A DNA stretch of 64,000 bases, taken from positions 558,001 to 622,000 of the forward strand of contig NZ_CP035311.1 in the NCBI RefSeq assembly GCF_004114795.1, written 5' to 3'. The notes under the pieces were generated by a model. That model did not search any database and was not told the DNA's origin. It saw only the letters and a program-made list of their open reading frames with translations. This DNA comes from Janthinobacterium sp. 17J80-10 (GTDB lineage Bacteria > Pseudomonadota > Gammaproteobacteria > Burkholderiales > Burkholderiaceae_D). Position 1 is the first letter of the stretch; each line of letters starts with the position of its first letter. Shown one piece after another: positions 56,119 through 64,000 of the stretch. The position numbers and the translations under genes are program-made.

Positions 56119-57651
56119 CTATTGCACCTGCAGTGCGCGGCGATACTGGATTGCTTCGGCGACATGTGCCGTGCCAATGACGTCGGCCGACGCCAGGTCG
56201 GCGATTGTGCGCGCCACCTTCAGCACCCGGTGATACGCGCGGGCCGACCAGTTCAGGCGCGCCATGGCATTGCGCAGCAATTCTTGCGCATCCGGGTCGG
56301 GGCAACACCATGCATCGACCTCGGCGGGCGACAGCGCATGGTTGGCCTTGTCCTGGCGCGCATGCTGGCGCACGAAAGCCTGTTCGGTACGCGCGGCAAT
56401 TGCCGCCGAGGCGACCCCGTCGGCCTGCCGCAGCAAGTCGTCACGCGGCAGCGATGCCACCTGGATTTGCAAATCGATGCGGTCCAGCAGGGGGCCGGAG
56501 ACGCGTGACTGGTAACGTGCCACCATGTCCGGCGAACAGCGGCACTTGTTGTCGCTGTGGCCCAGGTAGCCGCAGGGGCAGGGATTCATGGCTGCCACCA
56601 GCTGGAATCGTGCCGGGAAATCTGCCTGGCGCGCGGCGCGCGAAATGGTGATGTGGCCCGATTCCAGCGGCTCACGCAAGACTTCCAGGACGCGGCGGTC
56701 GAATTCCGGCAGCTCATCCAGAAACAGCACGCCGCGGTGCGCCAGCGAAATCTCGCCGGGGCGCGGATTGCCGCCGCCGCCGACCAAGGCCACGCCCGAG
56801 GCTGTATGGTGCGGCGCGCGAAACGGCCGGGTTTTCCAGTTGGCGGCGGCGAACACGCCAGTCAACGATTGCACCGCGGCCGATTCGAGCGCTTCCTCGT
56901 CCGACATCGGCGGCAAGATGCCGGGAAATCGCGCCGCCAGCATCGACTTTCCAGTGCCGGGCGGCCCTACCATCAGGATGCTATGGCCGCCCGCTGCAGC
57001 CACTTCCAGCGCCCGCTTGGCATGCAGCTGGCCCTTGACTTCGGCAAAATCCGGATAGCGCGGCAGGGCCGTCTGCGTGGCCGCTGCGGCATGGTGGCGC
57101 GCCAGGCGGTCGTCGCCTTGCGGTGCGGCGAAGTGGGCGCATACCTGCTGCAACGACGTGGCCGGAAGGATGGCGGCATCCATCACGAGCGCGGCCTCGG
57201 CGGCATTGGCTTGCGGCAGGATGAAGGCACGCTGGCGCCCTGCGGCGGCGCTGCTGTTGCGCATGGCATAGGTCATTGCGAGCGCGCCGCGGATCGGACG
57301 CAATTCGCCTGACAGCGACAGTTCACCGGCGAATTCATAGCGGTCCAGCTCATCTGCAGGAATTTGCCCGGACGCTGCCAGGATGCCCAGTGCAATCGGC
57401 AGATCGAAGCGGCCGGATTCCTTGGGCAAGTCGGCCGGCGCCAGGTTGACGGTGATGCGTCGCGCGGGAAATTCGAAGCGGCCATTTTGCAACGCGGCCC
57501 GCACACGGTCGCGCGCTTCCTTGACCTCGGTATCGGGCAAGCCGACGATGGTAAATGACGGCAAGCCATTGGCCAGGTGGACTTCGACCGTGACTTCTTG
57601 CGCCTGCATGCCGGTTAGCGCGCGGCTTTTCAGGACTGCCAGGCTCATCAA
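56119..57651 (-). CDS. comM: YifB/ComM-type AAA+ Mg-chelatase-like helicase
   Basis: 510 residues. An N-terminal Lon-protease-like fold (MSLAVLKSRALTGMQAQEVT) precedes the AAA+ core with Walker A GPPGTGKS and Walker B LFLDELPEF, a Cys4-type insert CPCGYLGHSDNKCRCS and a C-terminal helical domain. ComM is a helicase that promotes branch migration of recombination intermediates during transformation. The start at 57651 is ATGATGAGC; either ATG is possible. Confidence 0.93.
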   Translation of the reverse strand: MMSLAVLKSRALTGMQAQEVTVEVHLANGLPSFTIVGLPDTEVKEARDRVRAALQNGRFEFPARRITVNLAPADLPKESGRFDLPIALGILAASGQIPADELDRYEFAGELSLSGELRPIRGALAMTYAMRNSSAAAGRQRAFILPQANAAEAALVMDAAILPATSLQQVCAHFAAPQGDDRLARHHAAAATQTALPRYPDFAEVKGQLHAKRALEVAAAGGHSILMVGPPGTGKSMLAARFPGILPPMSDEEALESAAVQSLTGVFAAANWKTRPFRAPHHTASGVALVGGGGNPRPGEISLAHRGVLFLDELPEFDRRVLEVLREPLESGHITISRAARQADFPARFQLVAAMNPCPCGYLGHSDNKCRCSPDMVARYQSRVSGPLLDRIDLQIQVASLPRDDLLRQADGVASAAIAARTEQAFVRQHARQDKANHALSPAEVDAWCCPDPDAQELLRNAMARLNWSARAYHRVLKVARTIADLASADVIGTAHVAEAIQYRRALQVQ

Positions 57652-57731
57652 ATGCCTTTTTCTTGTTTAAAGGAAAGAAGGCAAGCTTACCTTTACCGGA
57701 AATTCCGAACTTTGCCGCAGATCAGGCAGCG

Positions 57732-58100
57732 TCAGGCTAGGCTGGATTTGTGGTTTTTAAGATGTTCCAGATGGAAAATGACCGCCTTGACGATGGCCAC
57801 CATGACCGCGCGGTCTTTGCTTGGATGGTCGGCATAGGCAACGACGATGTTGCCTATTTGTACTGTAGTGCTGCGCTCGTGCGGCGCATCTTTGGGAAAA
57901 ATCAGCGCCAGTTCATATTCGGCCAGCAGCGGCCCGCAGGCTTTCCAGTCGCGCGTCCACTTGGGTAATGCCTTGTTGCCTTCCCACAGGGTGCCCGCGC
58001 TTTCGTAGAATTCCTCGATGTTATGGTGGCCTAGCAGATGCGCCAAGTGACGTTCTTTCGCCACGCAACTGCGGAAATATTCTTCATCGCTCATGCGCAT
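57732..58100 (-). CDS. Small NinX/DUF2591-like protein
   Basis: 122 residues starting MRMSDEEYFRSCVAKERHLA. The core LPKWTRDWKACGPLLAEYEL followed by VVAYADHPSKDRAVMVAIVK resembles the phage NinX/DUF2591 pattern (ST-DW-GGPI...). No signal peptide. GGGAGTTCC precedes the ATG at 58100. Isolated gene with no other phage gene next to it, so it may be a domesticated fragment. Assignment by pattern only. Confidence 0.6.
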   Translation of the reverse strand: MRMSDEEYFRSCVAKERHLAHLLGHHNIEEFYESAGTLWEGNKALPKWTRDWKACGPLLAEYELALIFPKDAPHERSTTVQIGNIVVAYADHPSKDRAVMVAIVKAVIFHLEHLKNHKSSLA

Positions 58101-58156
58101 GATGGAACTCCCTTCAAGAAACGTGTCGCCGGAAGGAACAGCAGATGGTGAAACAA

Positions 58157-59011
58157 TTATCCTATCGCATCGAGGCCATCGTCAGGCAGAATATATTTGA
58201 TCGATCCGATAAAATCCCTGGCCAGTTCAATAATCGTTTCTTCATGTTCACGGTGTGGAACATGGTAAGTGTCTGGCATTATTTCAACACGCAATGGTCC
58301 ACCAGATAGCCCTGCAATCGTTTCAGGATGACGCAAGGAGCCATATTCGTCTTGTGCACCATGAATGACGAGCAAGGGACAGGTCACCTCGGGCAAGACA
58401 TTCTTAAGCGACCATCCGGAAAAATCAGGATCGGACCATGTGTCGGTCCAGGCATTCAAGACCCATGTCGCCTTGTCGCCATGGTATTTCATCAAGCGCG
58501 TAATTTGCCCCGGCTGTTTGAACGATTCTTTCGCCACCTGGATGCCGTGCAGTATCCTGTCATCGACAAACGCCTGGGCTGATTCAGTGATGAGCCCTTC
58601 ACAAGCACCTGGGAATTTGGCGGCACAATAGATCGCGATGCCGCCCCCAACGCTGTGGCCAAAGGCAATAAATCGCGTGATGTCCAGTTGTGCGCAGACC
58701 GCTGGAAAATAGGTGTGCGCTTCTTCCGCAATAAAATCCAGTCCTGGTTTGGCCGAGCGAGGATCGGACCGGCCGTATCCCAGGCGATCATAGGCAATGA
58801 CGCGTCTGCCCGTGCTCACGCTTAGCATGGCAGGGAAATTACGCCACAGGTCGACACAGCCTAAGGAGTCGTGGAACAGCACGATAGGACTGCTGGTCGC
58901 AGCGCTTTCCCTGTCTTTCAAAGGAAGCCAGGTACGGGTAAAGATGCGTCCGTGGGGATGTTCTATCCAGGCATCTTCGTGGGTGCTGTCGCGGACATGG
59001 TTGGTTTGCAT
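58157..59011 (-). CDS. Alpha/beta hydrolase
   Basis: 284 residues. The nucleophile elbow is GHSVGGG, the oxyanion-side HD in VLFHDSLGC, the acid likely Asp in IHGAQDEYG and the His in DTYHVPHREHE. Cytosolic: no signal peptide. Family members hydrolyse esters, lactones or epoxides; the substrate is unknown. It lies upstream of nothing in operon distance except the thioesterase 35 bases away on the same strand. Confidence 0.88.
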   Translation of the reverse strand: MQTNHVRDSTHEDAWIEHPHGRIFTRTWLPLKDRESAATSSPIVLFHDSLGCVDLWRNFPAMLSVSTGRRVIAYDRLGYGRSDPRSAKPGLDFIAEEAHTYFPAVCAQLDITRFIAFGHSVGGGIAIYCAAKFPGACEGLITESAQAFVDDRILHGIQVAKESFKQPGQITRLMKYHGDKATWVLNAWTDTWSDPDFSGWSLKNVLPEVTCPLLVIHGAQDEYGSLRHPETIAGLSGGPLRVEIMPDTYHVPHREHEETIIELARDFIGSIKYILPDDGLDAIG

Positions 59012-59046
59012 GCGAGTCTTACGTCAGGATAGCCTTGACTTACCGA

Positions 59047-59499
59047 CTATTGCGCTGACAGCACAATCAGACTGGATGTGGCTGAAGCATAGAGTTTTCC
59101 GTCAAGATCGGTCAGGCGCGCCTCGGTGAATGCGACGCGACGCCCCAGGGTAATAATTTTGCCCTCTGCGCGGACGGTCCCCGTATCCTTGTTCATTGCC
59201 TTGTGATACGAGATTTTGAGTTCAATGGTTGAAGTGGTCTGCCCGGCAACCATTCGGGACATGACGGCATAGCCACAGGCGAAGTCCAGCATGGTGGCGG
59301 CAAATCCGCCGTGAACAGTGCCAAACGGGTTGTAGAGATGAATGTCCGGTATCGCTTCGAGCACGACGCGACCGTCATCAACTTCAACAAGACGGATGTC
59401 GAGCGTCTCGCCGATGCCGGGCCGCCGGTCTGTCTGCAGCATCGCCTTGAGTTGTTCAATTCCAGACAAGTGTGGCCCGATTTCATGCAGCAGGTTCAT
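59047..59499 (-). CDS. PaaI-type hotdog-fold thioesterase
   Basis: 150 residues with the hotdog signature NPFGTVHGGFAATMLDFACG, containing the catalytic Asp, and ELKISYHKAMNKDTGTVRAE. PaaI-like enzymes hydrolyse acyl- or aryl-CoA esters. It is followed by the alpha/beta hydrolase gene and preceded by the ETF-quinone oxidoreductase on the same strand, pointing to acyl-CoA metabolism. Start ATG at 59499. Confidence 0.9.
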   Translation of the reverse strand: MNLLHEIGPHLSGIEQLKAMLQTDRRPGIGETLDIRLVEVDDGRVVLEAIPDIHLYNPFGTVHGGFAATMLDFACGYAVMSRMVAGQTTSTIELKISYHKAMNKDTGTVRAEGKIITLGRRVAFTEARLTDLDGKLYASATSSLIVLSAQ

Positions 59500-59545
59500 G
59501 GCGTGTTTTCTCTATTCGATGGATTGCACAAAGCTCATACAAGAA

Positions 59546-61210
59546 CTACATGTTCGGATAGTTCGGCCCGCCGCCGCCTTCGGGCGTGACCCAGACGATG
59601 TTCTGGGTCGGGTCCTTGATGTCGCAGGTCTTGCAATGCACGCAGTTCTGCGCATTGATCTGCAGGCGGTCGGCGCCTTCTTCGGTCTTTACGAATTCAT
59701 ACACCCCGGCCGGGCAATAGCGCGACTCCGGCCCCGCATAGGTCGCCAGGTTCACCTGCACCGGCACGCTCGCATCCTTCAAGGTCAGATGCACCGGCTG
59801 GTCTTCGGCATGGTTGGTGTTGGAAATGAACACCGAGGACAAGCGGTCAAAGGTCAGCTTGCCATCCGGTTTCGGATACGCAATCGGCGTGAAATTGGCC
59901 GCAGGTTTCAGGCTTTCATGGTCGGCATGGGTATGGTGCAGCGTCCAGGGCGCCTTGCCTTTCAACAGCACCTGGTCGATCCCCACCAGCAGGGTGCCCA
60001 TCACCAGCCCCTTGCCCATGGCCGGCTTGAAGTTGCGCGCCTTGTGCAATTCTTCATGCAGCCAGGATTGCTCGAAGGCGAGGGGATAGGCGCTCAGTTC
60101 ATCGTGCTGGCGGCTGGCGCCCAGCGCCTCGAAGGCGGCATCCGCAGCCAGCATGCCTGTCTTCATGGCCGCATGGCTGCCCTTGATGCGCGAGGCATTC
60201 AGGAAGCCCGCATCGCAGCCGATCAGCGCGCCACCGGGGAAGACCAGCTTCGGCAGCGATTGCAGGCCGCCGGCGGTGATGGCCCGGGCGCCATACGACA
60301 GGCGCTTGCCGCCTTCGAAGAAGCTGCGGATGGCGGGATGGGTCTTGTAGCGCTGGAATTCCTCGAAGGGGGAGAGATACGGGTTTTCATAGGCCAGGCC
60401 CACCACGTAGCCCACCGCCACCTGGTTGTTTTCCAGGTGGTAGAGGAAGGAGCCGCCATAGGTGGCATTGTCCAGCGGCCAGCCGGCGGTATGGATGACG
60501 AGCCCGGGCTGGTGTTTGGCCGGATCGATTTCCCACAATTCCTTGATGCCGATGCCATAGGTTTGCGGATCGCGCCCGGCATTCAAGTCATATTTGGCCA
60601 TCAATTGCTTGCCCAGATGCCCTCGGGCGCCTTCGGCAAACAGGGTGTACTTCGCATGCAGTTCCATGCCCAGCTGGAAAGCCGCGGTAGGCTGGCCTTC
60701 GCGGTCCACGCCCATGTTGCCGGTGGCAACGCCCTTCACGGAACCATCATCGTTGTAGAGCACTTCGGCGGCGGGAAAGCCGGGGAAGATTTCCACGCCC
60801 AGTGCTTCGGCTTGCTGGCCCAGCCAGCGCACCACGTTGGCCAGCGAAATGACGTAATTGCCGTGGTTCTGGAAGCACCCCGGCAAGAGCCAGTTGGGGG
60901 TCTTGTAGGCCTTGGTTTCGGACAGGAAGAGGAAGCGGTCTTCGGTGACGGGCGTGGTGAGCGGTGCGCCGCGTTCCTGCCAGTCGGGGAAGAGTTCGGC
61001 GATTGCCACGGGGTCCATGACGGCGCCGGAGAGGATGTGGGCGCCGAGTTCGCCGCCTTTTTCCAGCACGCAGACCGAGACCTCATTGCCCTTGGCCGCG
61101 GCGAGCTGCTTCAGGCGAATGGCGGCTGACAGGCCGGCGGGCCCGCCGCCGACGATCACCACATCGTATTCCATTGCTTCGCGCGGGCCGTACTGTTCCA
61201 GGAGATTCAT
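59546..61210 (-). CDS. Electron transfer flavoprotein-ubiquinone oxidoreductase
   Basis: 554 residues. N-terminal FAD-binding motif [20 protein letters not shown], a ubiquinone-binding region with [20 protein letters not shown], and a C-terminal 4Fe-4S cluster site with RYCPAGVYE and [13 protein letters not shown]. The enzyme passes electrons from acyl-CoA dehydrogenases via ETF to the quinone pool at the membrane. Length agrees with the family. Its neighbours are a thioesterase and an acyl-CoA synthetase, consistent with fatty-acid or amino-acid degradation. Confidence 0.95.
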   Translation of the reverse strand: MNLLEQYGPREAMEYDVVIVGGGPAGLSAAIRLKQLAAAKGNEVSVCVLEKGGELGAHILSGAVMDPVAIAELFPDWQERGAPLTTPVTEDRFLFLSETKAYKTPNWLLPGCFQNHGNYVISLANVVRWLGQQAEALGVEIFPGFPAAEVLYNDDGSVKGVATGNMGVDREGQPTAAFQLGMELHAKYTLFAEGARGHLGKQLMAKYDLNAGRDPQTYGIGIKELWEIDPAKHQPGLVIHTAGWPLDNATYGGSFLYHLENNQVAVGYVVGLAYENPYLSPFEEFQRYKTHPAIRSFFEGGKRLSYGARAITAGGLQSLPKLVFPGGALIGCDAGFLNASRIKGSHAAMKTGMLAADAAFEALGASRQHDELSAYPLAFEQSWLHEELHKARNFKPAMGKGLVMGTLLVGIDQVLLKGKAPWTLHHTHADHESLKPAANFTPIAYPKPDGKLTFDRLSSVFISNTNHAEDQPVHLTLKDASVPVQVNLATYAGPESRYCPAGVYEFVKTEEGADRLQINAQNCVHCKTCDIKDPTQNIVWVTPEGGGGPNYPNM

Positions 61211-61253
61211 TTCAGAAGGTAAAAAAGAGGGCTAAATACAGGAGGATTCAAAC

Positions 61254-62069
61254 TCAGGGCGCAACCGGTTTTTTGCCTGCAGCTTCCCCGTAGCTCACGC
61301 CGAGTCCGGCGCGCACGTCTTGCTGGATGCCATACTGGGCAAAGGGGTAGCGCAAACCATTGCCGGACAGGGCGCGCATGCCCTCGAGCGCTTTTTTCAA
61401 ATCCTCAGGTGCAATCGCCATGAGCATTTCATCGTCCAGCACGCCGCCGTAACGCCGCTCGGCAAAGCAGGGCAGCGACAGGCTTGGCTGCCGTGTCGCC
61501 AGCGCGCGTCCCCAGGAATCGGCGCAAGCCGATTCGCCCACCACGCTCCAGTCGAAACGCTTGTAGCCGGACCACTGCAGGCCATTGATGAAATAGATCA
61601 TGGCGCCGGGCGTGGCGTAAAACAGCACGATATCCGGCGGATCGAGGCGCTTGCTGCGCACCGGCGACACCACCATGGCGGCATAGCGCCCGTGCGGCAC
61701 GCAATGCATGGCTGACTGGTGCGCGGCGGCATCGTCTTTGGTCGCGTACCAGACCCCGGCCATCGGTGTGCCCGCCCGCCAGGTTTCATCCTGTTTGGCG
61801 AGCCCGATCACGGCGCGGCACTGGTCGCCGACCAGGTCGTCGGCAGTAATACCGACTGTCCAGCCCAGGCGTGCTGCCTGGGCGACGATCTGGTCGGTCG
61901 TATGGATCGCGGTCGGCCGGCGCAGTTTGGGAATGGCTTGCATGGCTTCCACCGTTTCGAACATCTTGATGCCGAACGGTGGGGTGCGCAACTTCAGCAC
62001 ATTTTCCAGTTCCTGCGCCAGCGTGACCAGATCCAGCTTATCGTCCAGCTTGTCGCCCTGGTTTTCCAT
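61254..62069 (-). CDS. DUF169 family protein
   Basis: 271 residues starting MENQGDKLDDKLDLVTLAQE. The pattern LKLRTPPFGIKMFET, IVLFYATPGAMIYFINGLQW and CFAERRYGGVLDDEMLMAIA matches DUF169. Three to four Cys residues, including CADSW and CFAERR, could form a metal site. The gene lies 10 bases downstream of the acyl-CoA synthetase and 43 upstream of ETF-QO, forming a likely operon. Function unknown. Confidence 0.8.
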   Translation of the reverse strand: MENQGDKLDDKLDLVTLAQELENVLKLRTPPFGIKMFETVEAMQAIPKLRRPTAIHTTDQIVAQAARLGWTVGITADDLVGDQCRAVIGLAKQDETWRAGTPMAGVWYATKDDAAAHQSAMHCVPHGRYAAMVVSPVRSKRLDPPDIVLFYATPGAMIYFINGLQWSGYKRFDWSVVGESACADSWGRALATRQPSLSLPCFAERRYGGVLDDEMLMAIAPEDLKKALEGMRALSGNGLRYPFAQYGIQQDVRAGLGVSYGEAAGKKPVAP

Positions 62070-62079
62070 GGCAATAACC

Positions 62080-63759
62080 TTATTCCGCGCTCAGATGGAG
62101 GTCGGTAGTGACTTGCTGGCGCAGCAGGTATTTCTGGATCTTGCCGGTGACCGTCATCGGGAATGCATCGACAAACTGGACGTAGCGCGGGATCTTGTAG
62201 TGGGCGATCTGCCCGCTGCAAAAGCTGCGGATTTCCTCGGCATCGGCATGCATGCCAGGACGCAGGATGATGCAGGCGCACAGTTCTTCGCCATACTTCT
62301 TGTCGGGCACACCCACGCATTGCACATCCAGCACTTTCGGATGGCGGTAGAGGAATTCCTCGATCTCGCGCGGATAAATGTTTTCGCCGCCGCGAATGAC
62401 CATGTCCTTGGAGCGGCCGACGATGCTGCAAAAACCGTTTTCATCGATGACCGCGAGATCGCCGGTATGCATCCAGCCGGCGGCATCGATGGCTTCGCGG
62501 GTCTTTTCCTCGTCGCCCCAGTAGCCGAGCATGACCGAGTAGCCGCGGGTGAGCAATTCGCCCTTTTCGCCGCGTGGGACGATCTTGCCGTCGGCATCGA
62601 CGATCTTGACTTCGAGGTGCGGGTGCACGCGGCCGATGGTGGACACGCGCAGGTCGATCGGGTCATCCACCGAGCTCTGGAAGCTGGCTGGCGACGTTTC
62701 CGTCATGCCGTAGGTGATGGTGATCTGACTCATGTGCATGTTGTTGATCACGCGTGTCATGACTTCGATCGGGCAGGGCGAACCCGCCATGATGCCGGTG
62801 CGCAAGCTCGACAGGTCGTAGTTCTTGAATTCCGGATGGTCGAGGATGGCGATGAACATGGTCGGCACGCCATGCAGGCCGGTACATTTTTCGGTCTGTA
62901 CCGTTTCCAGCACACCCTTGGGATCGAAGCCTTCGCCCGGGTAGACCATCGCTGCGCCATGCGTGACGCAAGCGAGATTGCCCAGTACCATGCCGAAGCA
63001 ATGGTAGAGCGGCACTGGAATGCATAGCTTGTCTTTCTCGGTGAGCCGCATGGTTTCGCCGATGAAAAAGCCATTGTTCAAAATATTGTGATGCGTAAGC
63101 GTGGCGCCTTTGGGCGCGCCGGTCGTGCCGGAAGTGAACTGGATATTGACCGGGTCGTCGAACTGCAGCGTGGCGCTGACATCGGCCAGGTGCTTGAGGT
63201 CGTCGTCGTTGACGGACGTCAGCAGGTCGTCGAAGTTGAGCATGCCGGCGGTTTTTTCGCGGCCCATGCGAATGATGTGCTTGAGCGTCGGCAAATGCGG
63301 CGCATGCAGGGCGCCGGGCCGGGCGTGCTTAATCTCTGGCACGACATCTTCGGCGATCTGGATATAGTTACTGGTCTTGAATGCCGGCGAGAGGATCAGG
63401 GCACTGCACTCCACCTTGCCGAGCACGTATTCCAGTTCCGAGCGGCGGTAGGCTGGATTGATGTTGACCAGCACCAGGCCGGCCTTGGCGGTTGCAAACT
63501 GGGTGAGCACCCATTCGGAATTGTTTTGCGACCAGATGCCGATGCGCTCACCCGGCTTCAAGCCCAGCTTGAGCAAGCCAGCGGCAAGACGATTGGCGCG
63601 CTGCTGGAATTCCCGGTAAGTCCAGCGTACGTTCTGGTACGGCACCACGAGCGCCGGCTGGTCGGCAAAGCGGTCGGCTATCGAATCCAGAAATGAACCG
63701 ATCGTTTCGCCGATCAGCGGTACGTTATGGGCACCGTGAACATAGCTTGGCTTTTGCAT
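62080..63759 (-). CDS. Fatty-acyl-CoA synthetase (AMP-forming)
   Basis: 559 residues. ATP/AMP motif [20 protein letters not shown], the DLAVIDENG and [20 protein letters not shown] segments, and the C-terminal Lys in [11 protein letters not shown]. It activates carboxylic acids to acyl-CoA; medium or branched chains are plausible. The start at 63759 ([11 protein letters not shown]) follows AAGGAGAAATC, which rules against the in-frame ATG at 63819. With the downstream DUF169 and ETF-QO genes it forms a lipid-degradation operon. Confidence 0.9.
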   Translation of the reverse strand: MQKPSYVHGAHNVPLIGETIGSFLDSIADRFADQPALVVPYQNVRWTYREFQQRANRLAAGLLKLGLKPGERIGIWSQNNSEWVLTQFATAKAGLVLVNINPAYRRSELEYVLGKVECSALILSPAFKTSNYIQIAEDVVPEIKHARPGALHAPHLPTLKHIIRMGREKTAGMLNFDDLLTSVNDDDLKHLADVSATLQFDDPVNIQFTSGTTGAPKGATLTHHNILNNGFFIGETMRLTEKDKLCIPVPLYHCFGMVLGNLACVTHGAAMVYPGEGFDPKGVLETVQTEKCTGLHGVPTMFIAILDHPEFKNYDLSSLRTGIMAGSPCPIEVMTRVINNMHMSQITITYGMTETSPASFQSSVDDPIDLRVSTIGRVHPHLEVKIVDADGKIVPRGEKGELLTRGYSVMLGYWGDEEKTREAIDAAGWMHTGDLAVIDENGFCSIVGRSKDMVIRGGENIYPREIEEFLYRHPKVLDVQCVGVPDKKYGEELCACIILRPGMHADAEEIRSFCSGQIAHYKIPRYVQFVDAFPMTVTGKIQKYLLRQQVTTDLHLSAE

Positions 63760-63782
63760 GATTTCTCCTTGATATGGCCGGT

Positions 63783-63806
63783 CCCACGCGTCATGCGAAG
63801 CGTGGG
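63783..63806. repeat. Intergenic hairpin between binding-protein and acyl-CoA synthetase genes
   Basis: CCCACGC and GCGTGGG form a 7-bp stem with a 10-base loop. No T run follows on the minus strand, the direction of both genes, so terminator function is doubtful. Confidence 0.45.
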
Positions 63807-63832
63807 CCGGTAATGGCAATATCGTTAAATTA

Positions 63833-64000
63833 TTATTTTTTTACAAGCGGGCAACCGGATTGCGCCAGCGGGCGGAAGGCTTCATCGCCCGGCACAGTGC
63901 TGATCACTTTGTAATAATCCCATGGCGCCTTGGATTCTGCAGGTTTTTTCACTTGCAGCAGCAGCATGTCATGGACGACGCGACCATCTTCACGCACCTT
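63833..64000 (-). CDS. Branched-chain amino-acid ABC transporter binding protein (C-terminal fragment)
   Basis: The last 55 residues, [20 protein letters not shown] to SGCPLVKK, followed by TAA, are read on the minus strand from the window edge. The ends of LivK-type periplasmic binding proteins look like this (hydrophobic LLLQVK strand, then [16 protein letters not shown]). Most of the gene, including the signal peptide, is outside the window. Likely partner of the downstream fatty-acid genes in branched-chain acid use, though this is speculative. Confidence 0.7.
   Translation of the reverse strand, partial: KVREDGRVVHDMLLLQVKKPAESKAPWDYYKVISTVPGDEAFRPLAQSGCPLVKK

Noticed and set aside
59342-61129. 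595-codon plus-strand frame
   Set aside because: Shadow of the ETF-QO gene on the minus strand.

Overview
This 64 kb window looks like the chromosome of a betaproteobacterium (Burkholderiales), most likely an Oxalobacteraceae member (Janthinobacterium, Duganella, Massilia or Herbaspirillum type). The evidence is the origin-proximal order dnaA / rpmH-rnpA-yidD-yidC-mnmE, the block rsmB-DUF4390-NtrY-like kinase-NtrX-like regulator, Burkholderiales-type small genes (DUF3567, DUF1840) and high GC. The genus call is inference from gene content only. No rRNA, tRNA, CRISPR array or intact insertion sequence was recognised.

Layout. 1-5500: origin-proximal housekeeping genes (dnaA cut by the window edge, L34, RNase P protein, YidD, YidC, MnmE). 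5501-9140: an AT-richer accessory patch directly behind the 3' end of mnmE, a known integration hot spot, with a PC4-like protein, two related membrane proteins, an exported protein, a small HTH protein and a 70-residue orphan protein under a perfect palindrome. 9212-15022: a MocR regulator and the acetate module acs-yjcH-actP. 15077-17900: a probable nitric-oxide/oxygen-response cluster (broken HD-GYP gene, hemerythrin, FmdE-like, HMA-like) with an NsrR-type operator and a second copy of the orphan protein. 18144-22802: a two-component system transcribed with an LTA-synthase-type phosphoglycerol transferase and a PAP2 phosphatase. 22819-34512: CAP lipoprotein, two diguanylate cyclases, a short asparaginase, a Cache-CheW protein, MOSC protein, PEP carboxykinase with a long leader, and an Lrp regulator. 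34667-36767: arginine/ornithine genes. 36943-40891: metH behind an attenuator leader resembling a SAM-II riboswitch.

42063-48960 is the most unusual region. A sigma-54 promoter drives a four-gene minus-strand operon: a Gly/Thr-rich repeat protein, a small exported protein, a C39 cysteine peptidase and a second small exported protein. Divergent from it is an outer-membrane beta-barrel with an N-terminal coiled coil, and next comes a sigma-54 activator. Both small proteins carry a double-glycine (RGG) site of the type C39 peptidases cut, and all three exported proteins share Gln/Asn-rich segments. The layout parallels the Pseudomonas Fap functional-amyloid system without clear sequence identity.

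49241-58100 holds DUF3567, the NtrYX-like pair, rsmB, DUF1840, a lipoprotein, comM and a NinX-like gene. 58157-64000 holds lipid and electron-transfer genes (alpha/beta hydrolase, thioesterase, ETF-QO, DUF169, acyl-CoA synthetase) and the C-terminus of a LivK-type binding protein.
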